A stretch of DNA of 33,549 nt from an uncultured Prevotella sp. Lineage in GTDB: Bacteria; Bacteroidota; Bacteroidia; Bacteroidales; Bacteroidaceae. Location: the NCBI GenBank assembly GCA_947164965.1, contig CAMUYR010000037.1:1-33549 (forward strand), read 5' to 3'. How positions within the stretch are numbered: position 1 is the stretch's first letter; every line of letters begins with the position of its first letter. This document shows, piece after piece, positions 6,991 through 15,444 of this stretch. A program made the translations under genes and the position numbers. Under the pieces are notes generated by a model. That model saw only the letters and a list, made by a program, of their open reading frames with translations, had not been told where the DNA came from and did not search any database.

Positions 6991-9732
6991 ATGAACACTA
7001 CTAACTATAGATCTAAATTACTAAGACTGCTTGTCATGCTGATGCTCTCCGTCCCACAAGGCGCGAGAGCTCAGCTGTTGCAGGCAAAGTTGTCGCACTA
7101 TTCAACAGAAAACGGGCTGCCCAGCAACACTATTGCCCACATGGATAATGACGACTACGGATTTGTGTGGATCGTCACGTGGAACGGCATCTCCCGTTTC
7201 GACGGCTACAATTTCTATAACTACAAGACGGGTATTGCCAGTGGAGTGCGCGGCCTGCACAATCGTGTAGACTATGTCACCGTCGACCAAGCCCAGAACG
7301 TGTGGCTCAAGATGTACGACGGGCGCATCTTCTATATCAATCGCAAGACCGACCGTATTGAAGATCCGCTCGACGGCATTGCAGGACATGAAGAGTTTGC
7401 TGTCGATTATTTCTTCGTTCCCTACGTTACGACTACCAGCGACCTGTTAGTATCCTACAAGGACATTGGTCTGTATAAGTTCCATTTGGACCAGAACGGC
7501 TTGAAGCGCGACCTTATCATGACAGGTAAGTTGACAGCCAACTGCATTGTAGAGGGCTATCGTAACGACCTCTGGGTGGGAACCGACCAGGGTGTTCATC
7601 GCGTCAACATGTCGAATATGGCACTGGAACGTAAGGGATTCTTCGACGATGAGCACATTACCCGGCTGGCCTCAAACGGCTACAACATCTTTGCAGGCAC
7701 CAAGTCGGGCAAAATTCTTAAGTTCTCGTATGGCGAAGAACCCACGTTGATTAAGCAGATTGGACGTGAAATAACCGGTCTCTTCGTCGACAGTCACGGT
7801 ACCATCTGGTTTTCCGATCTAGGCGACGGTGCCTATCGTCTGAATCCAGAAACGGGCGACGTCAAGTTTTTCAACCAGCATGTGCCATCACCTGAGTTTA
7901 CCAGTCGCGGTGCTGAGTTTGGCGAGTCGTTAGGCGTTGTATGGATTCGCATGAATCACGGCGGCTACGGCTACTATAACCGCGATGCTGACGAAGTGGA
8001 GTATTTCCATAACGACCCCAGCAACCCATGGAACCTCTGTAATACGGTGAACGCACGCCTGGAGATGAACGATGGTGTGGTATGGGAATCGACCATCCGG
8101 CGAGGATTGGAGAAATTGGAGGTGCTGAAGAACACCATCACGCGTTCCTTATTAATACCCAATGCTGAATCGCCGTTGGACAACGAAATACGAGGTATGG
8201 TGCACGATGCTAAGCGCAACATTACCATGTTGGCCAACAAGCGAGGCAAGATTATGGTCTTCGATGGTAACATGAACCAGACAGGCCTGATTACCCACGA
8301 CCAGAACGGACAACCTATCAGTCGTCCCTATGGAATGTCGATGGATTCTAAAGGCAACACCTGGGTATGCGACAAGGACAATGGACTCTATAAAATTACA
8401 CCGACAAGCGGAGGAGCCTATATCGTCCAGAACTTCCGACACGACGACAACAACCCCTACTCGATCAATAGCAACGCAGCCTATCAGGCTGTGGAGGACA
8501 AGCATGGAAACATCTGGGTAGCCACCTATGGCGGTGGTGTCAACGTGTTGCGCAAGAACAAAGACGGCCAATACATTGCCTTACACTCTAAAAATGTGAT
8601 GAAGCGCTATCCACAGAATGCCCACAAGAAAGTACGCACCATCGCACTTGCTCAGGACGGCACCGTTTGGGCTGGTAGCACGGACGGCATACTTATCATG
8701 CAAATTCGCAACGAGAATATCGTCATAGAACAACTTCAGGCACCAGAACAGATGGAGAAAGGACTGATGAGCAACGATATTGTCTATCTGGCACGCGATG
8801 CTGAAGGTACTATGTGGGTTGGCACTAACAGTGGCGGACTAAGTCGCACCACGAAAAAAGACAAGAAGGGCATTTGGCAGTTTGAGAATTATGGTATTGA
8901 AGACGGCATGCCCTCTGAAGAGATTCGCAGCATTACGTTCGACAAAACAGGCAACGTTTGGTTTGCCACTGATCATATCATCAGTTCGTTCGACGTCAAA
9001 AAGAAGATTTTCACCACCTTCAGTAATTTGGATGGTGTCGACGAAACCATGTGTTCGGAAGGTGCAGCCATCACACTATCCAATGGCAATATTCTCTTTG
9101 GCACCCTCAACGGCTATTATACCATCGACCGCAAGAAACTGCAGACGACACATGGTTCACTGCTCCGACTCCACCTTACCGATTTCTATCTTAATGGCAA
9201 GTTGATGAGTCCGCGATTGGACAGCACCTATAACTATTACGTGCCAGAAGCCAAACAAGTGAAGCTGCCATCACGTTCCGATGCTTTCAGTTTCCGCTTT
9301 GCAGCCCTCAACTATCAGATGCAGCATCGCGTACATTATCAATATATGTTGGAAGGCTACGACGACGATTGGCGCAGTGCCGACAAGACGCGTACGGCTA
9401 CTTATAGCAATTTGCCATCAGGCAAATATAAATTCCAGGTTAAGGCTTTCCTCTTGGAGTCGCCCGATGCTTACGACCTCCGTTCCATCGAGGTCATCGT
9501 GCCAGGCCATTTCCTTTGGTCTCCCACTGCCTTATGGATCTATCTGATACTCCTATTGTTGGGCTTAGGTTATGCTTGCTGGCATTTCCGTCATCGCTGG
9601 TTTGCCCGTTTCATCCCCACGCCGTTACCTGTCAAGGCAGTAGCCGACGAGGATACAAAAGCAGAAGAAAAGGCGAAGATTGTTGAGAAAAAAGAAGAAA
9701 TGACGGATGAATATGAAATAATTGAGAGTTGA
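6991..9732 (+). CDS. Periplasmic regulator-propeller/Y_Y_Y sensor protein without kinase
   Basis: A 913-residue protein built like the sensor half of a Bacteroidetes hybrid two-component system. A signal peptide (about 1-27, ending ARAQ) is followed by many regulator-propeller repeats (YGFVWIVTWNGISRFDGYNF, NLWVGT-like, GNIWVATYGGGVNVL, GTMWVGTNSGGLSR), predicted to form two seven-bladed beta-propellers. A Y_Y_Y domain follows (HYQYMLEGYDDDW ... YSNLPSGKYKFQVKA), then one membrane helix at about 843-865. Only about 47 charged residues follow the helix, where a hybrid system would carry histidine kinase, receiver and AraC domains; these are absent. The stop lies in a terminator hairpin and a structured RNA follows, so no separated kinase fragment is present. 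It may signal through a partner or be a degraded sensor; ligand unknown. Confidence 0.85.
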   Translation: MNTTNYRSKLLRLLVMLMLSVPQGARAQLLQAKLSHYSTENGLPSNTIAHMDNDDYGFVWIVTWNGISRFDGYNFYNYKTGIASGVRGLHNRVDYVTVDQAQNVWLKMYDGRIFYINRKTDRIEDPLDGIAGHEEFAVDYFFVPYVTTTSDLLVSYKDIGLYKFHLDQNGLKRDLIMTGKLTANCIVEGYRNDLWVGTDQGVHRVNMSNMALERKGFFDDEHITRLASNGYNIFAGTKSGKILKFSYGEEPTLIKQIGREITGLFVDSHGTIWFSDLGDGAYRLNPETGDVKFFNQHVPSPEFTSRGAEFGESLGVVWIRMNHGGYGYYNRDADEVEYFHNDPSNPWNLCNTVNARLEMNDGVVWESTIRRGLEKLEVLKNTITRSLLIPNAESPLDNEIRGMVHDAKRNITMLANKRGKIMVFDGNMNQTGLITHDQNGQPISRPYGMSMDSKGNTWVCDKDNGLYKITPTSGGAYIVQNFRHDDNNPYSINSNAAYQAVEDKHGNIWVATYGGGVNVLRKNKDGQYIALHSKNVMKRYPQNAHKKVRTIALAQDGTVWAGSTDGILIMQIRNENIVIEQLQAPEQMEKGLMSNDIVYLARDAEGTMWVGTNSGGLSRTTKKDKKGIWQFENYGIEDGMPSEEIRSITFDKTGNVWFATDHIISSFDVKKKIFTTFSNLDGVDETMCSEGAAITLSNGNILFGTLNGYYTIDRKKLQTTHGSLLRLHLTDFYLNGKLMSPRLDSTYNYYVPEAKQVKLPSRSDAFSFRFAALNYQMQHRVHYQYMLEGYDDDWRSADKTRTATYSNLPSGKYKFQVKAFLLESPDAYDLRSIEVIVPGHFLWSPTALWIYLILLLLGLGYACWHFRHRWFARFIPTPLPVKAVADEDTKAEEKAKIVEKKEEMTDEYEIIES

Positions 9733-9755
9733 TGCACCAACTCTCAATTTTTTTT
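9720..9755 (+). terminator. Rho-independent terminator of the sensor gene
   Basis: A perfect 12-bp stem (9720-9731 with 9738-9749) and a six-base loop are followed by a T run. The TGA stop (9730-9732) lies inside the hairpin, so the last codons double as terminator sequence. Confidence 0.85.
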
Positions 9756-9757
9756 CT

Positions 9758-9765
9758 TATCTTTG
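9758..9765 (+). promoter_or_regulatory. -7 promoter box of the structured RNA
   Basis: TATCTTTG directly after the terminator T run; predicted transcription start about 9770-9773. No TTTG box at the standard distance, where the preceding terminator stem lies. Confidence 0.65.
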
Positions 9766-9771
9766 CAACAG

Positions 9772-9970
9772 AAACATAGGGGGTCGTGCTGGTTCGATCG
9801 GGATACTCATCAAATTACATCGAAAACCGGGTTGACGTCTCTTGATAATGGCGGGCCATAGTTCTGTGCGAGCAGAAAGCCGTAAAGGCCGGTGGATTAC
9901 AAAGTCAGAGAGCGCCCAAATCTTTTAACAAAGGAGTTTTCATCACATCACTAGGCGGCCCCTCTTTTTC
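9772..9970 (+). ncRNA. ssrS: Structured non-coding RNA, probable 6S RNA
   Basis: About 200 bases with no reading frame, flanked by an upstream terminator plus -7 box and ending in a T run. By hand it folds as a long rod. A closing stem pairs AGGGG..TCG (9778-9786) with CGGCCCCT (9956-9963), extended by CTGG/CTAG (9889-free pairing at 9789-9792 with 9951-9954) and by 9801-9808 with 9934-9941. Next comes a large unpaired bubble (about 9809-9828 and 9918-9933). Beyond it, GGG/CCC and CTCT/AGAG stems lead to a terminal hairpin capped by GCGA (9862-9877). A rod with a central bubble of this length is the hallmark of 6S RNA, which mimics an open promoter and binds RNA polymerase. The 6S identity rests on architecture, not on recognised sequence. 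An FMN riboswitch before ribE was considered, but its conserved blocks are missing. Confidence 0.6.
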
Positions 9971-10014
9971 ATTTCTAAATAAACAGATTTACTAACAGAT
10001 ATATTTAATGAGTT

Positions 10015-10614
10015 ATGTTTTCAGGCATCATCGAAGAGTTTGCTACCGTTGTAGCAATTGAGAAAGATCGCGATAATATTGATTTCACCCTGCGTTGTTC
10101 GTTTGTCGACGAGCTGAGCATCGACCAAAGTGTGGCTCATAATGGCGTCTGCCTCACGGTGGTACGCATTGAGAATGGCACCTATGTCGTCACAGCTATG
10201 AAGGAGACACTGGAGCGCTCTAACCTAGGACTTCTGCAGGTTGGCGACAAGGTAAACGTAGAACGCTCGATGCTGATGAATGGTCGTCTGGACGGACACA
10301 TCGTTCAGGGGCATGTCGATGAAACCGCCCGTTGCACAGCAATGGAGGACGCCAATGGTTCCACCTATTTCACCTTTGAGTACAAGGAAGACCTCGAAAT
10401 GGCCCGTCACGGCTATTTCACTGTCGATAAGGGTTCTGTCACCGTCAATGGTGTGTCGCTGACAGTATGTAATCCCACACGCAATACCTTCCAAGTAGCC
10501 ATCATTCCCTACACGATGGAGCATACCAATTTTCAGGATATTCGTGTAGGGACAGTGGTCAACCTCGAGTTCGATATTATCGGAAAATATATAGCCCGAC
10601 TGCAACAACTTTAA
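10015..10614 (+). CDS. ribE: Riboflavin synthase alpha chain
   Basis: Makes riboflavin by dismutation of two molecules of 6,7-dimethyl-8-ribityllumazine. The 199-residue protein has the expected internal duplication of two lumazine-binding barrels: MFSGIIE at the N-terminus with VAHNGVCLTV at about 40-49, and the second copy starting around GHIVQGHVDE (94-103) with VTVNGVSLTV at 142-151. The C-terminal trimerisation helix (VVNLEFDIIGKYIARLQ) is present. The gene stands alone rather than in a rib operon. It lies about 40 bases after the structured RNA with no clear promoter of its own, so it may depend on read-through of that RNA or on an unrecognised promoter. Confidence 0.97.
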   Translation: MFSGIIEEFATVVAIEKDRDNIDFTLRCSFVDELSIDQSVAHNGVCLTVVRIENGTYVVTAMKETLERSNLGLLQVGDKVNVERSMLMNGRLDGHIVQGHVDETARCTAMEDANGSTYFTFEYKEDLEMARHGYFTVDKGSVTVNGVSLTVCNPTRNTFQVAIIPYTMEHTNFQDIRVGTVVNLEFDIIGKYIARLQQL

Positions 10615-10640
10615 GCCTCATATCGAGGCTTAAATTGTTT
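10610..10640. terminator. Terminator hairpin between convergent ribE and pepD
   Basis: TTTAAGCCTC (10610-10619) pairs perfectly with GAGGCTTAAA (10625-10634) across a five-base loop, followed by TTGTTTT on the plus strand. It overlaps the ribE stop codon and lies just after the pepD stop, so it probably serves ribE mainly and pepD in part. Confidence 0.8.
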
Positions 10641-12076
10641 TAGGCCATACGCTTCAGCAGTTCTTGCACCACCTGCCAGATGTCTTCTATCGTCTGCAGT
10701 TCTACCCTTTCGCTCGTAGAGTGTGGTTCAACAATGCGAGGACCAATACTAGCCATTTCTATGCCTGGAAATTTCTGAACGAAGAATCCTGCTTCCAGCA
10801 CAAAGTGCATCGCCACCATTCTTGGACGCCAACCCAGCACATCCTGGAATGTGTCTGAAGTCAGACGTAAGAAGTCAGACTGCTGATTTTCCTGCCAGGC
10901 AGGTGCCGACATGATGATTTCCGAGGTTGCACCTGCATCCATAAACGTCTTGGCAATATCAGCGCTCAGCTTTGCCATATCCTCGTCTATGAAGCTGCGT
11001 GTATGTGTCGATATGAAGAGGGCGTTCTTTTCAGTACTGATGCGTCCCACATTATTCGATGTCTCAACCGTGTCCTTCATCACCTCGCTCATCTTCACAA
11101 CGCCCTGCGGAATCTGTTCCAAACATCCCATCAGCATTTCAAAAGCCTCGCGATTAATCACCGTTTCCTGCGCCTCACATTTCTCAATTGCACATTGCAA
11201 GCCTGCGTCGTTCTTATATTCCTCCCTAATCCATTGGTTGATAGGTTCTTGCTGTGCTTTCACGAACTCGGCTGCCTCGCCCGATGGCACGCAAACCACA
11301 ATCTCTGCTTTTGAAGCGATACTTGCATTCGCCTCGCCTATCTCGATGCTCGCCACATCGAAGTCGTAATCGTTATAGATAGCAGCCAGAATCGCCCAGC
11401 TAGCCACGACCGCACTACATCTCCCCTTATTGATGTCAACACCAGAGTGACCGCCCAAACCACCTTCGAAACGGATGCGATACCAACGATGCTTGCCTGC
11501 TGGTACCGGCTGTCGCTGCAATGGAATGCGATGAAACTGCAAACAGGCACCTGCTGCCCCAGTTGTGATAGTATCGTAATCCTCCGAATCCAGGTTGATA
11601 ACCTTGCGTCCCTTTAGGAAGTCTATACTCAGGTTCGAGGCACCCGACATGCCGTCTTCCTCGTTGGTGGTAGTCATTACCTCCAGTGGTCCATGCACGA
11701 TGCTGTCGTTTTCCAGAATGGTTAATGCCATACTTAATCCGATACCATTATCAGCACCCAACGAAGTACCTCTTGCCTTCATCCATCCGTTCTCTGTGTA
11801 GGCATCAATAGGCGTATTCAGCGCATCGTTCATGCCCACACACACCATATCCATATGGTTCAACAGTACTACGGGTTCTGCTCCTTCATGTCCTGGCGTT
11901 GCAGGCTTACGTATCACCACACAATTATGGGCATCACGCTCGTATTCTAATTGTAGCCTTTCGGCAAACTGGCATAAATAATCAGCCACACGCTCTTCGT
12001 GGTGTGACGGACGTGGAATCTGGTTCAGTTCCTTAAAAATCTGGAACACGCGGTCTGTAGTAACTCCCTGTTTCAT
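10640..12076 (-). CDS. pepD: Aminoacyl-histidine dipeptidase (M20 family, PepD/carnosinase type)
   Basis: Cytoplasmic zinc dipeptidase with broad specificity, including Xaa-His dipeptides. The 478-residue length matches PepD. Metal and catalytic motifs are in order: NHMDMVC (H74, D76), GADNGIG (bridging D109), TTNEEDGMSGA (catalytic E139 and metal-binding E140), DSED around the fourth ligand region, then the lid domain with GGLGGHSGVDI and a C-terminal SIGPRIVEPHSTSERV carrying the last histidine ligand. Complete, with its own well-formed promoter; convergent with ribE. Confidence 0.95.
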   Translation of the reverse strand: MKQGVTTDRVFQIFKELNQIPRPSHHEERVADYLCQFAERLQLEYERDAHNCVVIRKPATPGHEGAEPVVLLNHMDMVCVGMNDALNTPIDAYTENGWMKARGTSLGADNGIGLSMALTILENDSIVHGPLEVMTTTNEEDGMSGASNLSIDFLKGRKVINLDSEDYDTITTGAAGACLQFHRIPLQRQPVPAGKHRWYRIRFEGGLGGHSGVDINKGRCSAVVASWAILAAIYNDYDFDVASIEIGEANASIASKAEIVVCVPSGEAAEFVKAQQEPINQWIREEYKNDAGLQCAIEKCEAQETVINREAFEMLMGCLEQIPQGVVKMSEVMKDTVETSNNVGRISTEKNALFISTHTRSFIDEDMAKLSADIAKTFMDAGATSEIIMSAPAWQENQQSDFLRLTSDTFQDVLGWRPRMVAMHFVLEAGFFVQKFPGIEMASIGPRIVEPHSTSERVELQTIEDIWQVVQELLKRMA

Positions 12077-12119
12077 ATCTTTTTCATTCTGTTTCTATAT
12101 TATTAATAATGTATGGATG

Positions 12120-12149
12120 CAAAGATACGCATTTTCTCTTATTCCGCAA
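12120..12149 (-). promoter_or_regulatory. Promoter of pepD
   Basis: On the minus strand TTG (12147-12149), a 19-base spacer, then TATCTTTG (12120-12127), about 43 bases upstream of the pepD start. Confidence 0.75.
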
Positions 12150-12182
12150 CATTAATTATTGTTAATAATTCCGGAACAGCCA

Positions 12183-12212
12183 TTGTCAATTCGGAAAAAG
12201 TACATATCTTTG
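12183..12212 (+). promoter_or_regulatory. Promoter of the SPFH gene cluster
   Basis: TTG at 12183-12185, a 19-base spacer and TATCTTTG at 12205-12212. A 17-base palindrome begins one base downstream, over the expected transcription start. Confidence 0.75.
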
Positions 12213-12213
12213 C

Positions 12214-12230
12214 GATATCAAATTGATATC
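12214..12230. promoter_or_regulatory. Candidate operator palindrome at the SPFH transcription start
   Basis: GATATCAAATTGATATC is a perfect palindrome around a central A. It covers the predicted +1 site, where a bound dimeric repressor would block transcription. The ribbon-helix-helix protein encoded in the same cluster is an obvious candidate ligand; this is inference. Confidence 0.45.
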
Positions 12231-12262
12231 ACATTATAATCAACTAATAATAACTTACGATT

Positions 12263-13228
12263 ATGGAAAATAAAGAATTTGCTTTCAAAGGAACAGTCCT
12301 CAACGGCTTTCTCATGCTGTTTGTCAACATGATTGTCTCCATTCTTATCATTGTGGGTATTGTACTCAGTATCATTCAGCTCGACGCTACCAATGGTGAT
12401 AATGGTGGCTGGATGCTGGGATTCTGCGGACTCATGATTATTGTCAACATCATTATGTGGTGCGGACACCTACAGTTGGAGCCCAATGAAGCTCGCGTCA
12501 CTACTTGGTTTGGTAAGTATAGCGGAACTTTCTCACAGACAGGTTTCTACTGGATCAACCCTTTCTATGGCACCAAGAAAGTATCGTTGCGTGCACGCAA
12601 TCTTGATGCAGAGCCCATCAAGGTCAACGACAAGACTGGCAATCCCGTTATGATCGGTCTCGTGCTCGTATGGAAACTAAAGGACACCTACAAGGCTCTC
12701 TTCGAAGTCGACTCACAGACGATGGCAGCCAATCCCAACACTGTCGGCAGCGATACTAAGGGACTGATGAATGCTCTCGAGAATTTCGTACGTGTACAGA
12801 GCGATGCAGCCCTCCGTCAGGTGGCTGGCCAGTATGCCTACGACGATGAGGATAACAAGTCGGGCGAGCCCACCCTGCGCTCTAGTGCTGAGGAAATCAA
12901 CGAGCAATTGGAAGAGAAACTTGACGAACGTCTGGCATTAGCAGGCATCGAAGTTGTCGAGGCTCGCATCAATTACCTGGCTTATGCTCCTGAGATTGCC
13001 GCTGTCATGCTGCGTCGCCAACAGGCTTCTGCCATCATTACCGCTCGCGAAAAGATAGTAGAAGGCGCTGTCAGTATGGTGAAGATGGCACTCGACAAGC
13101 TCTCCAACGAGAACATCGTCGATCTGGATGACGACAAGAAGGCTGCTATGGTCAGCAATCTGCTCGTAGTACTATGTGGCGACGACTCCGCTCAGCCTGT
13201 AGTCAACACTGGAACGCTGAATCATTAA
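12263..13228 (+). CDS. SPFH/Band 7 domain membrane protein
   Basis: A 321-residue protein with two N-terminal membrane helices (about 12-40 and 48-66). An SPFH domain follows, starting around [30 protein letters not shown], with the family's prohibitin-like strand pattern and [22 protein letters not shown]. The C-terminal part is helical ([60 protein letters not shown] split across about 210-275), typical of SPFH oligomerisation helices. Such proteins assemble into ring or microdomain structures at the inner membrane and often protect or scaffold membrane complexes. It leads a tight three-gene cluster; the next start is four bases after its stop. Confidence 0.88.
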   Translation: MENKEFAFKGTVLNGFLMLFVNMIVSILIIVGIVLSIIQLDATNGDNGGWMLGFCGLMIIVNIIMWCGHLQLEPNEARVTTWFGKYSGTFSQTGFYWINPFYGTKKVSLRARNLDAEPIKVNDKTGNPVMIGLVLVWKLKDTYKALFEVDSQTMAANPNTVGSDTKGLMNALENFVRVQSDAALRQVAGQYAYDDEDNKSGEPTLRSSAEEINEQLEEKLDERLALAGIEVVEARINYLAYAPEIAAVMLRRQQASAIITAREKIVEGAVSMVKMALDKLSNENIVDLDDDKKAAMVSNLLVVLCGDDSAQPVVNTGTLNH

Positions 13229-13232
13229 TCCC

Positions 13233-13424
13233 ATGGCAGAAAAGAATACCAAAAGCTTTATTCTGCGCGTCGACTCTGAAACGATGAATGCAATAGAGGC
13301 CTGGGCTGCTGACGAGTTCCGCAGTACCAACGGCCAGCTGCAATGGATCATCACAGAAGCGCTGCGCAAAGCCAAACGACTGCCGCACAAGAGAAACAAC
13401 CATGCAACAGAAACAGAAGATTAA
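13233..13424 (+). CDS. Small Arc-like ribbon-helix-helix protein
   Basis: A 63-residue protein with the ribbon-helix-helix pattern of the Arc family: a beta strand (KSFILRVDSETMNAIEAWA), a first helix, then STNGQLQWIITEALRKA as the second helix. In this family the strand of a dimer inserts into the major groove. The C-terminal tail is basic. It sits four bases after the SPFH gene and its last 23 bases overlap the next gene in another frame. Given the palindrome at the cluster promoter it may autoregulate the operon, but small ribbon-helix-helix proteins can also have protein partners. Confidence 0.75.
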   Translation: MAEKNTKSFILRVDSETMNAIEAWAADEFRSTNGQLQWIITEALRKAKRLPHKRNNHATETED

Positions 13425-13884
13425 AGTTTACCGCACCACCGAGGGCACTATTTTTGAAGTGCTGTTCGTCCTGCTACTCATTATTACGTGGGTAATGATT
13501 GTGCGCTTTCTGAGTAGCGCCCCAGACATTGTTCCCTCCCATTTCGATGCAACTGGTCAACCTAACAGATACGGATCAAAATACGCCATCCTCTTCCCAT
13601 GCGTCATCACGTCGGTAGTAGGATTCTGTCTGATGCTGGGTGCTTATTTCCCCAACTCCATCAACATGCCCATTCGTGTCAGCACTCCCAGACAATATAC
13701 CTGGGTCATCCGAATGACTCGAATCCTAGGAATCATGATGTTGCCCCTCACTTTTGTCATCGCTTGGACATCGCTGGCATCTCAACGTTATGGAGGTCCC
13801 AGTGCCATTCCTATCTTAAGTGTGGTTGGCATTATGCTGGCAGTCGTCATTGGCTTCTCTATTGTAACTTACAAAATGCGCTAG
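13402..13884 (+). CDS. DUF1648-like multipass membrane protein
   Basis: A 160-residue protein with four predicted membrane helices (about 14-36, 59-81, 103-122, 130-155). The loop after the first helix has the motif typical of DUF1648: PSHFDATGQPNRYGSK, seen also in SdpI-type membrane proteins. The SdpI relatives act as immunity or signalling proteins, but the role of this short version is unknown. It overlaps the end of the ribbon-helix-helix gene by 23 bases, so translation is probably coupled. A strong terminator follows. Confidence 0.75.
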   Translation: MQQKQKIKVYRTTEGTIFEVLFVLLLIITWVMIVRFLSSAPDIVPSHFDATGQPNRYGSKYAILFPCVITSVVGFCLMLGAYFPNSINMPIRVSTPRQYTWVIRMTRILGIMMLPLTFVIAWTSLASQRYGGPSAIPILSVVGIMLAVVIGFSIVTYKMR

Positions 13885-13908
13885 TTAAAAACATAGCCAC
13901 TTACAACT

Positions 13909-13949
13909 AATCCTCAAAGGTCTTCTAATGACTCTTTGAGGATTTTTTA
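13909..13949 (+). terminator. Rho-independent terminator after the SPFH cluster
   Basis: AATCCTCAAAG (13909-13919) pairs perfectly with CTTTGAGGATT (13934-13944); three further pairs (GTC/GAC) extend the stem with one bulged base, and TTTTTT follows. Confidence 0.85.
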
Positions 13950-14010
13950 AGTTTCCAAAGCAATAATCGTGTTAAAATATCTATAAATCAAAGAATCTTA
14001 TCGATGTTTT

Positions 14011-14040
14011 AAGGTTTTATTTCTACTAAGAGAGGTTTTG
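14011..14040. promoter_or_regulatory. Candidate LytTR-type direct repeat upstream of the efflux operon
   Basis: AAGGTTTTA (14011-14019) and GAGGTTTTG (14032-14040) repeat the core AGGTTTT exactly 21 bases apart, two helical turns, leaving a 12-base gap. LytTR proteins usually bind two direct nine-base repeats with 12-13 bases between them. The site ends 13 bases before the -33 box, and the operon encodes a LytTR regulator. The match to the published LytTR consensus is only partial. Confidence 0.4.
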
Positions 14041-14052
14041 TGTCTAATTGAT

Positions 14053-14083
14053 TTTGTAGTTTCGTCGATAATTTATACCTTTG
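14053..14083 (+). promoter_or_regulatory. Promoter of the efflux/two-component operon
   Basis: TTTG at 14053-14056, a 19-base spacer and TACCTTTG at 14076-14083; about 55 bases before the first gene. Confidence 0.8.
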
Positions 14084-14138
14084 CACCGACAAAAACGAAT
14101 GATTTATAGAAACAAAAAACATTGATTGAGAAAAGAAT

Positions 14139-15440
14139 ATGAAAAGGAAATTGATGACGATGACCATAGCAATGATAGCTCTGACGGTCAGTGCCCAGAA
14201 AAAATGGACGCTTGACGAGTGCATTCAATATGCTATGGAGAACAACATTCCACTGAAGATGGTTAGAATACACGAGCAGAGTGCAGAAGAAGATGTGAAG
14301 CAGTCGAAGGCTGCCTTGCTGCCTACTCTTACAGCCTCAACATCGCATGGTGTGGGCTATAGCCCTTTTGACGATTCTGGTGCGGACAAGTCGTATTATA
14401 ATGGTTCGTATAACGTCAATGCTCAATGGACTGTATGGAATGGCGGCAGGAACACTAACACTTTAAAGTTGAACAGGTTGTCAAAACAACAGGCTGAACT
14501 TAGCACCAGCCAAAGTGCTAATTCCATTCAAGAAAGCATTCTACAACTCTACATCCAGATTCTTTATATGACGGAAGCCATCGAGGTGAACCGCCAAAGT
14601 CTGGAGACAAGCAAGAAAAATGAGGAGCGCGGCCAGCAGATGCTAGAAGTAGGAAAGATGTCGAAAGCCGACGTTGCCCAGCTTAGCGCTCAACGTGCTT
14701 CTAGCGAATACAAGGTTGTGGAAGCAGAAACACAGTTGGCAAAATACAAGCAGCAGTTGAAACTGGAGTTGGAGTTGACCGAAGAGAAGGACTTCGATGT
14801 AGCCATTCCTACTACCACCGACCAGCAAGCATTGGCTAAGATTCCTGACATGATTACTGTTTACGAAGCCGCAAAGTTACAACGTCCGGAAATCAGGAAT
14901 GCGAAACTGGACATTGAGGCCAGTAAACTCAACTTGAAAATAGCCAAAGCAGGCAAACTGCCTACCATCACGATGAATGGTGGTGTCAACACATCAACCA
15001 ACACAATGTCGAGCAGAAGCTGGGGTAGTCAAATGAAGAATGGGTTAGGTCTTTCGGCTAGCGTTGGCGTCAGCATTCCTATCTTTGACGGACGTAGTAC
15101 CAAAACACAGGTAAACAAAGCCCGTCTGGCTCAAGAGACCGCCCAGATGTCTTATCTTGACGAAGAGGACGATCTCTATGCAACAATAGAAGGCTATTGG
15201 CTTGATGCCGTCAACAATCAGGAGAAATTCCGTTCAGCATCAGCATCTGTAGCAAGTGAACAGGAGAGTTACGATCTGCTGAGTGAACAGTTTAATCTGG
15301 GACTTAAAAATATTGTCGAATTGCTGACTGGTAAGGACAAACTGCTCACCGCCCAACAAAACAAGTTACAGTCAAAGTATATGACGATTCTTTCACAAAT
15401 GCTATTGACTTTCTATCAAAACGGAACAATAAAATTATAA
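14139..15440 (+). CDS. TolC-family outer-membrane efflux protein
   Basis: Outer-membrane channel partner of the pump encoded downstream. The 433-residue protein has a signal peptide (about 1-19, cleavage near VSA-QKK), WTLDECIQYAMENN at the mature N-terminus as in the outer-membrane efflux protein family, and two long helical repeats: the first around 50-230, the second beginning around RPEIRNAKLDIEASKLNLKIAKAGKLPTI and continuing to the C-terminus. The length is typical of Bacteroidetes TolC homologues. It is first in a seven-gene run; the adaptor starts four bases after its stop. Confidence 0.92.
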   Translation: MKRKLMTMTIAMIALTVSAQKKWTLDECIQYAMENNIPLKMVRIHEQSAEEDVKQSKAALLPTLTASTSHGVGYSPFDDSGADKSYYNGSYNVNAQWTVWNGGRNTNTLKLNRLSKQQAELSTSQSANSIQESILQLYIQILYMTEAIEVNRQSLETSKKNEERGQQMLEVGKMSKADVAQLSAQRASSEYKVVEAETQLAKYKQQLKLELELTEEKDFDVAIPTTTDQQALAKIPDMITVYEAAKLQRPEIRNAKLDIEASKLNLKIAKAGKLPTITMNGGVNTSTNTMSSRSWGSQMKNGLGLSASVGVSIPIFDGRSTKTQVNKARLAQETAQMSYLDEEDDLYATIEGYWLDAVNNQEKFRSASASVASEQESYDLLSEQFNLGLKNIVELLTGKDKLLTAQQNKLQSKYMTILSQMLLTFYQNGTIKL

Positions 15441-15444
15441 GGAT

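Noticed and set aside
9772..9970. Signal recognition particle RNA or tmRNA
   Set aside because: There is no SRP domain IV loop pattern, no tRNA-like end and no tag reading frame; the central bubble fits 6S better.
9772..10014. FMN riboswitch controlling ribE
   Set aside because: The conserved RFN blocks are absent and the element has its own promoter and terminator-like end, so an independent RNA fits better.
9733..10014. Detached histidine kinase fragment of the propeller sensor after a frameshift
   Set aside because: No kinase motifs appear in any frame; the region is a structured RNA behind a terminator.
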